From contig JBFWQM010000144.1 of assembly GCA_050249455.1 (NCBI GenBank), forward strand, positions 1 to 14,188: a stretch of 14,188 nt of DNA, in the 5' to 3' direction. Made by a program: the position numbers and the translations under genes. Positions 1-7,284 of this stretch are shown one piece after another. Within the stretch, counting starts at the first letter, position 1, and each line of letters opens with the position of its first letter. This DNA is from JBFWQM01 sp050249455. Lineage in GTDB: Bacteria > Pseudomonadota > Alphaproteobacteria > MPNO01 > VGEU01. The notes under the pieces were generated by a model, which was given only the letters and a program-made list of their open reading frames with translations, made no database searches and was not told where the DNA came from.

Positions 1-20
1 AGTAATTCAAGCAGAAGTCA

Positions 21-884
21 GGCGGCCGCCGGCCGGTGGATGTCTTTCTCGGCGCCACGATGGGACCGTTGCCCAGCCACTACGACCTCGCGCGCTCCGG
101 GGTCGCCGACCTGTCGTTCTTCCAGCACGGCGCCACGCCCGGCCGCTTCCCGCTGACCGAGCTGACCCACATGCCCTACGTCTTCCCCGACGGGGTCAAG
201 GGCTCCAAGGTCGCGACCCAGGTGGCGCAGGACATGATCCCCGAGTTCCTGGGCAAGGAGCACGAGGACACCCACCTGCTGTGGATCGTCTACAACCGGC
301 CGTCGGCGGTCTACGAGACCTCGCGGGCCGTCACCAAGATCGACGACCTGAAGGGCCGCCGCTACCGGGCGCCGACCAACGCGGTCACCGAGATGCTGAA
401 GAGCATCGGCGCCGTGCCGGTCGGCGTGCCGGCGACCGCGATGGCCGAATCGCTGCAGAAGGGCACGATCGACGGGATCATCACCGACCCGATCGGCGTG
501 TTCTCGTTCCGCCTCGGCAGCCTCGTGAAGCACCACACGCCGATGATGACCTCCGTGATCAGCTTCGGCATGACGATGAACAAGGCCCGCTACGAATCGC
601 TGCCCGCCGACCTGCGCGCCATCGTGGACAGCCTGCGCGGTTCCGCCGCCGCGGTCGACATGACCCTGACGACATGGGACGATTTCCCGGAGTTCACCAA
701 GTACATGCAGGACTCCAACATCAAGGACGCCAAGCTCGACGCCGCCTCGGACGCCGAGCTGAAGCGGCTGGCGGCGCAGTACATCGACAAGCACGTCGCC
801 GAGCTGGAAGCCAAGGGGCAGCCCGCCCGGAAGGCCTTCGGGAAGCTGAAGGAGCTGTCGGCCAAGTATGCGGCGATGAACTGA
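21..884 (+). CDS. dctP: TRAP transporter solute-binding protein (DctP family), 5' truncated
   Basis: This is the periplasmic substrate-binding subunit of a TRAP transporter, which captures an organic acid and delivers it to the DctQM membrane unit. The frame reads about 288 residues from base 21. Recognisable DctP features are the early GGR-x-P-VDVFLGATMG stretch, the TPGRFPL-type segment, the GRRYRAP segment whose last Arg is the family's carboxylate-binding position (about residue 111 counting from the GTG at 36), and the AESLQKGTIDGI helix. The signal peptide and roughly the first 50-60 family residues are missing. An in-frame TAA lies at 3-5, and bases 1-20 are AT-rich, unlike the rest. 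The GTG at 36 is open but probably not a true start, because family similarity begins upstream of it. dctQ follows after 10 bases. The family is clear; the substrate cannot be told. Confidence 0.9.
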   Translation, partial: GGRRPVDVFLGATMGPLPSHYDLARSGVADLSFFQHGATPGRFPLTELTHMPYVFPDGVKGSKVATQVAQDMIPEFLGKEHEDTHLLWIVYNRPSAVYETSRAVTKIDDLKGRRYRAPTNAVTEMLKSIGAVPVGVPATAMAESLQKGTIDGIITDPIGVFSFRLGSLVKHHTPMMTSVISFGMTMNKARYESLPADLRAIVDSLRGSAAAVDMTLTTWDDFPEFTKYMQDSNIKDAKLDAASDAELKRLAAQYIDKHVAELEAKGQPARKAFGKLKELSAKYAAMN

Positions 885-894
885 CGCCGTTCTG

Positions 895-1386
895 ATGCTC
901 CCTGTCGTCGCGCTGCTCGCGCGCGGGCTGTCCTGGATCGCCGGCGCCGGGCTGCTGTGGATGGTCGCGGTCAACGTGGCCGACGTCGGCATGCGGTCGG
1001 GGCTGAACGCGCCGATCTTCGGCGCCTACGAGCTGGTGGAGCTCGGCCTCGCCGCCTGCGGCTTCCTCGCCATCCCCGAGACGTTCCTGCGCGGCGGCCA
1101 CATCAAGATCGAGATGGTCGAGGCCATCCTGCCGCCGCGCGCGATCCGGGTGATGGACGGCGTCGCGGCGCTCGCCACGGTCGGCTTCCTCGCCGCGCTG
1201 CTGTGGAACATGGTGCAGCCAGCGATCGACATGGTGACCTATAACGAGGTCACCTTCGACCTGCACCTGCCGCTGATCGTCAACGCCGCGCTGGTGCTCG
1301 CCGGGCTCGCCGGCGCGCTGCTGGTCGTCGTCGTCGTCTTCCTGCGCGATCCCTCCGGGGCGCTGAACAGCCGGTCGTCGACATGA
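895..1386 (+). CDS. dctQ: TRAP transporter small membrane subunit (DctQ family)
   Basis: This is the small inner-membrane subunit of a TRAP transporter. It pairs with DctM and helps dock the solute-loaded DctP. The 163-residue protein has four hydrophobic segments at about residues 8-28, 42-62, 87-108 and 126-148. It carries typical DctQ elements: GAYELVEL at the start of the second helix and the polar HIKIEMV loop after it. Its length is normal for the family. The ATG at 895 lies 10 bases after the dctP stop. Its stop overlaps the dctM start as ATGA at 1383-1386, so translation is probably coupled. It belongs to the dctPQM operon. Confidence 0.9.
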   Translation: MLPVVALLARGLSWIAGAGLLWMVAVNVADVGMRSGLNAPIFGAYELVELGLAACGFLAIPETFLRGGHIKIEMVEAILPPRAIRVMDGVAALATVGFLAALLWNMVQPAIDMVTYNEVTFDLHLPLIVNAALVLAGLAGALLVVVVVFLRDPSGALNSRSST

Positions 1387-2681
1387 CGCCGCAGATCATC
1401 GGGCTGCTCGGCATCCTCGGCCTGATCGTCCTCACCTTCGCCCGATTCCCGCTGGGGGCGGCGATGGGGATCGTCGGCCTGGTCGGCTATGCCGCGATCG
1501 ACGGCTGGGCGCGGGCGTTCGTGGTGTTCGGCACCACGCCTTACAGCCTGGCCGGCTACGCCTTCTCGGTGCTGCCGCTGTTCATCCTGATGGGCACCGT
1601 GGCGACGCGGTCCGGCATGTCGGCGGAGCTGTTCGCCGCCGCCAACGCGATCTTCGCCGGGCGCCGCGGCGCGCTGCCGATGGCGACCATCGGCGCCTGC
1701 GCCGGCTTCGCGGCGATCAGCGGGTCGTCGATCGCCACCGCCGCGACGTTCACTCCCATCGCGGTGCCGGAGATGCGCCGCGCCGGCTACGACATGCGCC
1801 TCGCAACGGGCGCCGTCGCGGCGGCCGGCACGCTCGGCATCCTGATCCCGCCGTCGGTGATCATGGTGATCTATGCGCTGGCCGCCGAGGTCTCGGTGCC
1901 GGCGCTGTTCGCCGCCGGGATGATCCCCGGCGTCATGCTGGCGCTGCTCTTCATGACGGTGGTGTGGGTGATCGGGACCCTGCGGCCGGAATGGTCGCCA
2001 GCCGGGCCGCAGCTGGCCTGGCGCCAGCGGATCATGGCGCTGGCGACGATGTGGAAGCTGCTGCTGCTGTTCGGGCTCGCGGTCGGCGGCATCTACACCG
2101 GCTGGTTCAGCCCGACCGAGGCCGCGGGCATCGCCTCGTTCGCCGCCATCGTGATGGGTTTCGCGACCCGCCAGCTCACCTTCGCGGCCTTCCTCGAGTG
2201 CATCCAGGAGACCGTGCGCACCACCGCGATGCTGATGTTCATCATCCTGGGCGCCTGGATTTTCGCCTATTTCGTGGTGCAGACCCGCATCCCGGTGCTG
2301 CTGACCGACACCATCGCCGCCCTCGGCCTGTCGCCGATCGCGGTGATCCTGGCCATCGTCGTCTTCTACGTGATCCTCGGCTGCTTCCTCGACTCGGTCG
2401 CGATCATCCTGGTCACGGTGCCGGTGTTCCTGCCGGTGATCGTCAAGCTGGGCTACGATCCGGTGTGGTACGGCATCCTGATGGTGGTCGTGGTGGAGGT
2501 CGGGCTGATCACCCCGCCGGTCGGGCTCAACGTCTTCGTCATCCGCGCCCAGCTGCCGGACGTGCCGCTCGGCACCATATTCGCCGGCATCGTGCCGTTC
2601 CTCGTCGCCTGCGCGATGCTGATCGTGCTGCTGCTGGCGTTCCCCGAGATCGCGTTGTGGCTGCCGGCGGTGCTGTACTAG
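1383..2681 (+). CDS. dctM: TRAP transporter large permease subunit (DctM family)
   Basis: This is the large inner-membrane subunit that forms the transport path of an ion-gradient-driven TRAP transporter. At 432 residues it has the usual DctM length, with about a dozen hydrophobic segments. Family marks are the N-terminal FPLGAAMG segment, the AISGSSIATAATF region, the GILIPPSVIMVIYALAAE segment, PTEAAG near residue 240 and the LITPPVGLNVFV segment near the C-terminus. The start overlaps the dctQ stop by four bases. The stop at 2679-2681 is one base from the stop of a convergent gene on the other strand, leaving no room for a conventional terminator. The family call is secure; the substrate is unknown. 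Confidence 0.93.
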   Translation: MTPQIIGLLGILGLIVLTFARFPLGAAMGIVGLVGYAAIDGWARAFVVFGTTPYSLAGYAFSVLPLFILMGTVATRSGMSAELFAAANAIFAGRRGALPMATIGACAGFAAISGSSIATAATFTPIAVPEMRRAGYDMRLATGAVAAAGTLGILIPPSVIMVIYALAAEVSVPALFAAGMIPGVMLALLFMTVVWVIGTLRPEWSPAGPQLAWRQRIMALATMWKLLLLFGLAVGGIYTGWFSPTEAAGIASFAAIVMGFATRQLTFAAFLECIQETVRTTAMLMFIILGAWIFAYFVVQTRIPVLLTDTIAALGLSPIAVILAIVVFYVILGCFLDSVAIILVTVPVFLPVIVKLGYDPVWYGILMVVVVEVGLITPPVGLNVFVIRAQLPDVPLGTIFAGIVPFLVACAMLIVLLLAFPEIALWLPAVLY

Positions 2682-2682
2682 A

Positions 2683-3282
2683 TCAGGGCAGCCAGGCGCG
2701 CCATGCCGCCCAGGCATCGACCAGCGCCGCCATCGCCTCGTAGCCGTCGCGGCCGGGATGCGCCCCGTCGCCGGCGCCGATCTCGCGCATCCACGGCGAC
2801 CACGGGGCGTCGAGCCAGTTCAGCACGTCGAGGAACGGCACCTCCAGCCGGCGGCAGAGGTCGCGCAGCGGCGCGACGAGATCGCCTACCGGGGCGCTGT
2901 CGCCGCCGCGGTCCACCGGTGTCGGGCCGATCATCAAAGTCGGCGCCATCGTCTTCGCCTTCGCCAGCATCGCCTCGGCGTTCGCCAGGGTGTCGGCCGG
3001 CGCCACGCGGCGCGCCCCGTTCTCGATCGTGCAGTCGTTGACGCCGAACGAGAACACCAGCCCGCCGGCGATGCCGGGCCGCAGCCGCAGCGCGGCCTCC
3101 GCCTCCCAGCGGGCGCGGATGTCGGCGCTGGTCTCGCGCCGGACGCCCAGGTTGTAGCAGGTCACGTCGTGGCCGCGGCCCCACGCGGCGGCGCAGGCGC
3201 GCCCGACCCAGCCCTGGCACGCCGGGTCGTTGGTGCCGTTGGTGATGCTGTCGCCGAAGAACAGGATGCGGATCGTCGCCAT
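2683..3282 (-). CDS. SGNH/GDSL-family hydrolase (esterase-like)
   Basis: This is a single-domain SGNH hydrolase of 199 residues, probably cytoplasmic because it has no signal peptide. All four family blocks are visible: FFGDSIT with the nucleophile Ser12, the NLGVRR segment with Gly46, FGVND with Asn82, and DGAHPGRDGY with Asp172 and His175. It should cleave an ester, or a carbohydrate or lipid acyl group; the substrate is not evident. The ATG at 3282 shares one base with the stop of the upstream FAH-family gene (TGATG). I chose it over longer starts up to 3579 because those would overlap the FAH domain in another frame and because GDSIT sits at the expected distance from it. The gene ends one base from convergent dctM. 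Confidence 0.9.
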   Translation of the reverse strand: MATIRILFFGDSITNGTNDPACQGWVGRACAAAWGRGHDVTCYNLGVRRETSADIRARWEAEAALRLRPGIAGGLVFSFGVNDCTIENGARRVAPADTLANAEAMLAKAKTMAPTLMIGPTPVDRGGDSAPVGDLVAPLRDLCRRLEVPFLDVLNWLDAPWSPWMREIGAGDGAHPGRDGYEAMAALVDAWAAWRAWLP

Positions 3283-4124
3283 CACGCCTCGTCCGCCACG
3301 GTGTTGCGCAAGATTCCCAGGCCGGTGATCTCCACCTCGATGGTGTCGCCGGCCTTCATGAACAAGGGCGGGGTGCGGCGGAAGCCGACGCCCGCCGGCG
3401 TGCCGGTCGCGATCACGTCGCCCGGCAGCAACGTCGTCCACGACGAGATGTAGGCGATCAGGGTCGGGATGTCGTAGAGCAGCGCATCGACGCCGCTGCG
3501 CTGCACCTCCGCCCCGTTCAGCCGGGTGGCCAGGGTCATCTTCGCCGGGTCGCCCGCCTCGTCCGCCGTCACCAGCCACGGGCCGAAGCCCGAAGTCTGC
3601 GGAAAGTTCTTGCCCGCGGTCACGCTATGCGCCTGGAAGTCGCGGATCGAGCCGTCGTTGAAGCAGGCGTAGCCGGCGACGTGGTCGAACGCGCGCGCCG
3701 GATCGACCCGGCGCGCCGGGCGGCCGATGATCACCGCGAGCTCGCCCTCGAAGTCGAAGTGGGTGGATGCCTTCGGCCGGACGATCGTGCCCCCCGGGTC
3801 GGCCAGCGCGCTCGCATGCTTGATGAACATGCTGGGTTCCTTGGGCAGCGCCCGCCCGGTCTCCGTGGCGTGGTCGCGGTAGTTGAGCCCGATGCAGATC
3901 ACCTTGTCCGGGTCGCCGATCGGCGGCAGCGGGCGCACGGCGGCGGCGGCCAGCTTGGGCGCGTCCGCTGCGGCGGACGCCACCTCCGCCAGCGCATTCG
4001 CGGCGAGCACGGCCCGCAGGTCCGGCAGCCGCGGGCGCAGGCGCGCGCCCACGTCGGCGATCGTTCCGTCCATCACGACGCCCCAGCTCTCCGTCCCGCC
4101 GATCGTGTAGCGTGCCAGCCTCAT
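3282..4124 (-). CDS. Fumarylacetoacetate hydrolase (FAH) family protein
   Basis: This is a metal-dependent enzyme of the FAH fold, a family that cleaves or decarboxylates oxo-acids from aromatic or sugar-acid breakdown. It has 280 residues, the usual size for the bacterial stand-alone family, with a short N-terminal domain (about 1-70) and the catalytic domain after it. Visible marks are IGLNYRDHATETG (His85), the FEGELAVIIG motif with Glu126 and Glu128, Asp157 in NDGSIRDFQ, Lys172, and TGTPAGVG near residues 240-247. These three acidic residues match the family's metal ligands. The ATG at 4124 has a GGGAGG ribosome site five bases upstream, preferred over an in-frame start at 4172. It overlaps the downstream SGNH hydrolase gene. 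The substrate is unknown; 2-hydroxyhepta-2,4-diene-1,7-dioate or acylpyruvate types are possible. Confidence 0.9.
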   Translation of the reverse strand: MRLARYTIGGTESWGVVMDGTIADVGARLRPRLPDLRAVLAANALAEVASAAADAPKLAAAAVRPLPPIGDPDKVICIGLNYRDHATETGRALPKEPSMFIKHASALADPGGTIVRPKASTHFDFEGELAVIIGRPARRVDPARAFDHVAGYACFNDGSIRDFQAHSVTAGKNFPQTSGFGPWLVTADEAGDPAKMTLATRLNGAEVQRSGVDALLYDIPTLIAYISSWTTLLPGDVIATGTPAGVGFRRTPPLFMKAGDTIEVEITGLGILRNTVADEA

Positions 4125-4160
4125 CGCCGCCTCCCGCCTGCGCCGCCGGCACGCTAGCAA

Positions 4161-4189
4161 GGGTCGCGGCATGTGTCACCGGGTCGCGG
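4161..4189. promoter_or_regulatory. Direct repeat in a divergent intergenic region (possible operator)
   Basis: The 124-base gap between the divergent FAH-family and adaptor genes carries GGGTCGCGG at 4161-4169 and again at 4181-4189, exactly 20 bases apart, which is about two helical turns. That spacing suits a dimeric regulator bound on one face of the DNA. In sequence this rich in GC a chance repeat is quite possible. No convincing sigma-70 promoter was seen in the gap. Confidence 0.2.
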
Positions 4190-4248
4190 TTGCGCCGCCG
4201 CAGGCCCTGCCGCACAGTGGCCGCCGTTCAACCCGCCAGGGGGGATGC

Positions 4249-5289
4249 GTGCGCCTGCGCCGACTTGCCGCCGTCGCGATCGGGATCGTCGCTGTCGCCG
4301 GCGCCGCGCTGTGGCTGCGCCTCGACGCGACGCCGACGGTCGAGGTCGCGACGCCGGGCCGCGGCCCGGCGGTGCAGGCGGTCTACGCCACCGGCATCGT
4401 CGAGCCGGTGCAGTGGGCCAAGGTGACGCCGCTGGTGCGCGGGCGCATCGTCGACCTGTGCCGCTGCGAGGGTCGGCAGGTCAAGGCCGGCGACCCGCTG
4501 GTCCGCCTCGACGACGGCGAGGAGCGGGCGCGGCTCGCCGAGCTGGAGGCGCGCGAGCGCTTCCTGGCCCGCGAGGTTGAGCGCTACCGCGAGCTGTCGC
4601 GCACCCAGGCCGCCAGCGCGCAGGCCTTCGAGCGCGCCTCCAGCGAGCACGCCCAGGCGCGGGGCGCCATCGCCGCGGTGCGCGAGCGCATGGCCAACAT
4701 GCAGCTCGTCGCGCCGATGGACGGCGTCGTGCTGCGCCGCGACGGCGAGATCGGCGAGATCGCCGAGCCGGGCCAAGTGCTGCTCTGGGTCGGCCAGCCG
4801 CGCCCGTTGTGGATCACCGCCGACGTGGACGAGGAGGACATCCCCCTGGTGCAGCCCGGCCAGCGCGCGCTGATCAAGGCCGACGCCTTCGCCGACCGCG
4901 TGCTGGAAGGCACCGTCGACCGCATCACGCCGAAGGGCGACCCGGTCAACAAGAACTACCGCGTGCGCATCGGCCTGCCCGACGACACGCCGCTGCTGGT
5001 CGGCATGACGACGGAGATCAACATCGTCGTGCGCCGGGTGCCGGACGCGCTGCTGATCCCGCGCACCGCGGTGGCCGACGGCCAGGTCTGGGTGGTGGCG
5101 GCGGACGGCACCGTGGCGCGCCGACCGGTGCGCACCGGGCTCGTGAGTGAGGCGGCGGTGGAGGTGCTCGACGGCGTCGGCGCGGCCGACCGGGTGGTGG
5201 TGGCACCGCCGGACGGGTTGGCGGCCGGCGGGCGGGTGCGGATCAAGGGGGCGGAAAGCGGGTGGGGATCCTTCTCGACATCGCGCTGA
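4249..5289 (+). CDS. HlyD/MacA-type periplasmic adaptor (membrane fusion protein)
   Basis: This is the periplasmic adaptor of an ABC export system and would link an inner-membrane ABC transporter to an outer-membrane channel. Of 346 residues, the first 25 or so form a basic N-terminus plus one hydrophobic anchor. Two lipoyl-like halves (about 56-90 and 152-182) flank a short helical hairpin rich in Arg, Glu and Ala (about 91-150). A beta-barrel and a membrane-proximal domain follow, with the family's VP-x-ALLIPRTAV segment near residue 262. The GTG at 4249 is preferred: an AGGGGGG ribosome site lies just upstream, and the anchor starts immediately. An ATG at 4245 is in another frame. Two cysteines (71 and 73) in the first lipoyl half are unusual. 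The gene overlaps the permease gene by 28 bases. The exported substrate is unknown. Confidence 0.87.
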   Translation: MRLRRLAAVAIGIVAVAGAALWLRLDATPTVEVATPGRGPAVQAVYATGIVEPVQWAKVTPLVRGRIVDLCRCEGRQVKAGDPLVRLDDGEERARLAELEARERFLAREVERYRELSRTQAASAQAFERASSEHAQARGAIAAVRERMANMQLVAPMDGVVLRRDGEIGEIAEPGQVLLWVGQPRPLWITADVDEEDIPLVQPGQRALIKADAFADRVLEGTVDRITPKGDPVNKNYRVRIGLPDDTPLLVGMTTEINIVVRRVPDALLIPRTAVADGQVWVVAADGTVARRPVRTGLVSEAAVEVLDGVGAADRVVVAPPDGLAAGGRVRIKGAESGWGSFSTSR

Positions 5290-6506
5290 CCCATCTGCGC
5301 GGGCGCGCGCGCCAGTCGGTGGTGGCGGTGCTTGGTGTCGCCACCGGGGTCGGCTTCTCGATCGCGATGGCCTCGCTGATGGAAGGCTCGCAGCAGGACT
5401 TCATCACCCGCATTGTCGATTCCTCGCCGCACGTCGTTGTGCAGGACCGCTTCCGAAGGCCGCCGCCGCAGCCGGTCGACCGCGCCTTCCCAGATGCCGC
5501 GGTCGCCCTGCGCGGGCTCAAGCCGCGCGAGGAGCTGCGCGGCATCCGCAACGCCAAGGCGCGGCTGGCGGAGATCGACGCGCTGCCGGGGCTGCGCGCC
5601 GCGCCCACCCTGCGCGGCCAGGTGGTGCTGCGCTACGGCGGGCGCGATGTCGGCGTCGCGCTGCGCGGCATCGACCCGGCGCGCGAGCCGCGCGTCTCCG
5701 ACATCGAGGACGACCTGCGCGCCGGCAGCCTGGCGGCGCTGCACGCCACCGCCAACGGCATCATCATCGGCGCCGGCCTCGCCGAGAAGCTCGGCGCCGG
5801 CATGGGCGACACGCTGACCGCGACCGCGCCCACCGGCACGATCCTGAAGATGAAGGTGGTCGGGCTGTTTCACACCGGCGTCGTCGGCATCGACGAGGGC
5901 GAGGGGCTGGCGTTGCTCAAGCGCGTCCAGGTGCTGCAGAACCGGCCCAACGTGATCAACGAGATCCGCATCCGGCTCGACGACGCCAACCGCGCGCGCG
6001 AAGCGGCGGCGGCGATCGAGCGCCTGGTCGGCTACCGCGCGATGTCGTGGGAGGAGTCGAACGAGGGCATCCTGGAGGTCCTCGTGATCCGCAACGTCAT
6101 CATGTACACCGTGGTGGGCGCGATCCTGCTGGTCGCCGGATTCGGCATCTTCAACGTCGTCTCCACCATCATCCACGAGAAGGCGCGCGACATCGCGATC
6201 CTGAAGTCGCTCGGCTTCCGCGACGGCGACATCCGGCGCATCTTCGTGGTCGAGGGGCTGATCGTCGGGCTGATCGGCGCGGTGGCCGGCTCGGCGCTCG
6301 GCTATGGGCTGTGCCGCGCGCTGGGCGCCATCCGCATCGACGTGCGCACGATGACCGAGGCGACGCAGCTGCCGCTGGTCTACGAGCCGGTCCACTACGC
6401 CATCGCGGCGGGGTTCGCCATCGCCTCGGCCGTCTTTGCGGCATGGCTGCCGGCGCGGCGCGCGGCGCGGCTCGACCCGGTCGCCATCGTGCGCGGCGCG
6501 GGGTGA
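5262..6506 (+). CDS. ABC transporter permease (FtsX/LolC-MacB type)
   Basis: This is the inner-membrane permease of an ABC exporter of the FtsX-like family. The 414-residue protein has one N-terminal membrane helix (about 20-40), a large periplasmic domain of about 230 residues, and three C-terminal helices (about 280-300, 325-350 and 375-400). The C-terminal region has the typical GFGIFNVVSTIIHEKARDIA segment followed by LKSLGFRDGDIRRIF, the coupling region for the ATPase. The GTG at 5262 gives the usual short cytoplasmic start (LLDIALTHLRGRARQS) and lies inside the end of the adaptor gene. Its stop overlaps the ATPase start (TGATG). Its resemblance is to LolC/E, MacB and DevC permeases; here the ATPase is a separate protein, as in Lol and Dev systems. 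Confidence 0.9.
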   Translation: MGILLDIALTHLRGRARQSVVAVLGVATGVGFSIAMASLMEGSQQDFITRIVDSSPHVVVQDRFRRPPPQPVDRAFPDAAVALRGLKPREELRGIRNAKARLAEIDALPGLRAAPTLRGQVVLRYGGRDVGVALRGIDPAREPRVSDIEDDLRAGSLAALHATANGIIIGAGLAEKLGAGMGDTLTATAPTGTILKMKVVGLFHTGVVGIDEGEGLALLKRVQVLQNRPNVINEIRIRLDDANRAREAAAAIERLVGYRAMSWEESNEGILEVLVIRNVIMYTVVGAILLVAGFGIFNVVSTIIHEKARDIAILKSLGFRDGDIRRIFVVEGLIVGLIGAVAGSALGYGLCRALGAIRIDVRTMTEATQLPLVYEPVHYAIAAGFAIASAVFAAWLPARRAARLDPVAIVRGAG

Positions 6507-7204
6507 TGGCGACGCCAGTGGTCGAGGCGCGGCGGGTCACCCGCGTCCTGCCGGGCGCCGTGCCGGTGACCCTGGTGCGCGAGATCGACTTCGCCGCGAT
6601 GCCGGGGGAGTTCATCGCCATCACCGGCCCGTCGGGGTCGGGGAAGTCGTCGCTGCTTTATCTGCTCGGCCTGCTCGACCGGCCGACCGCGGGCGCGGTT
6701 CTGGTGGACGGCGAGGATACCCGCGGGCTCGACGAGGACCGGCTGGCCCGGCTGCGGCTGGAGCGGATGGGCTTCGTGTTCCAGTTCCACTTCCTGCTGC
6801 CGGAGTTCACCGCGCTCGGCAACGTCGCGATCCCGATGCGCCGCCTCGGCCGGCGTGACTCGGCCGCCGCCGACGCAGCGGCGCAGGGACTGCTCGCCGA
6901 CCTCGGGCTGGGCGACAAGACCGGCAAGCGGCCCGACCAGCTCTCCGGCGGCGAGCGCCAGCGGGTCGCCATCGCGCGCGCGCTGGCCAACGAGCCGGCG
7001 GTGCTGCTGGCCGACGAACCGACCGGCAACCTCGACACCGCGAACGCGCGCATCGTGTTCGATATCTTCGACCGGCTGGCCCACGCGCAGGGCCGCACGG
7101 TCATCGTCGTCACCCACGACCTCGACCTCGCCGCCCGCGCCGACCGTCGCGTGCGGCTGGTCGACGGGCGGGTGGTGGACGATGGCAGCGGCGAGGCGCG
7201 GTGA
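6506..7204 (+). CDS. ABC transporter ATP-binding protein (LolD/MacB/DevA type)
   Basis: This is the cytoplasmic ATPase that drives the FtsX-type permease encoded just upstream. It is 232 residues, normal for LolD/DevA-like subunits. All nucleotide-binding motifs are intact: Walker A GPSGSGKSS (41-49), the Q-loop Gln93 in FVFQFHFLLPE, the signature LSGGERQ (146-152), Walker B VLLADEP (166-172) and the switch His204 in VVTHD. It starts at an ATG sharing one base with the permease stop, so the three genes look like one translationally coupled operon. No outer-membrane TolC-like gene is in the window, so a complete exporter would need one from elsewhere. Lipoprotein, glycolipid or drug export are all possible. 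Confidence 0.93.
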   Translation: MATPVVEARRVTRVLPGAVPVTLVREIDFAAMPGEFIAITGPSGSGKSSLLYLLGLLDRPTAGAVLVDGEDTRGLDEDRLARLRLERMGFVFQFHFLLPEFTALGNVAIPMRRLGRRDSAAADAAAQGLLADLGLGDKTGKRPDQLSGGERQRVAIARALANEPAVLLADEPTGNLDTANARIVFDIFDRLAHAQGRTVIVVTHDLDLAARADRRVRLVDGRVVDDGSGEAR

Positions 7205-7210
7205 GGTCGC

Positions 7211-7274
7211 GGGCGGGTTTGAAACCCGCCCCTACAGCGCCGGTGTTACGTAGGGGCGGGTCTCAGACCCGCCC
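7211..7274. repeat. REP-like double palindrome between convergent genes
   Basis: Two near-identical 25-base units lie in opposite orientation. Unit 1 (7211-7235) holds GGGCGGGTTT, a G, then AAACCCGCCC, followed by CTAC. Unit 2 (7250-7274) starts GTAG and holds GGGCGGGTCT, a C, then AGACCCGCCC. Each unit is a perfect hairpin with 10-base arms, and the two units are also inverted repeats of each other around a 14-base centre (7236-7249). This is the architecture of REP/BIME-type dispersed elements, and the element fills most of the 80-base gap between the convergent ABC ATPase and rhodanese genes. It could fold into a cloverleaf and may act as a bidirectional transcription barrier, though there is no T-run. 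Confidence 0.85.
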
Positions 7275-7284
7275 TGCCGCCGCG

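Noticed and set aside
1..20. Insertion-sequence or integration junction
   Set aside because: Twenty bases with an adapter-like match are too little to support a mobile element, and an edge artefact is simpler.
1239..2717. A 492-residue open frame antisense to dctM
   Set aside because: It is dominated by Arg, His, Asp, Gln and Gly in a low-complexity mix, as expected from the complement of a GC-rich membrane-protein gene.
3283..3579. Extended N-terminus of the SGNH hydrolase (start at 3579)
   Set aside because: The extension would lie in another frame across the conserved FAH C-terminus, and GDSIT motifs normally sit within the first 15 or so residues.
4125..4172. Extended start of the FAH-family gene at 4172
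   Set aside because: The extra residues are Arg-rich without similarity, and the ATG at 4124 has a strong ribosome site.
5147..7204. A 685-residue open frame containing the ABC ATPase
   Set aside because: The first 450 or so residues are an Arg/Ala/Gly-rich shadow of the permease gene. The ATPase fold begins at the ATG at 6506.
7211..7274. CRISPR array
   Set aside because: There are only two units, in inverted orientation with internal palindromes; no regular direct repeats, spacers or cas genes are seen.
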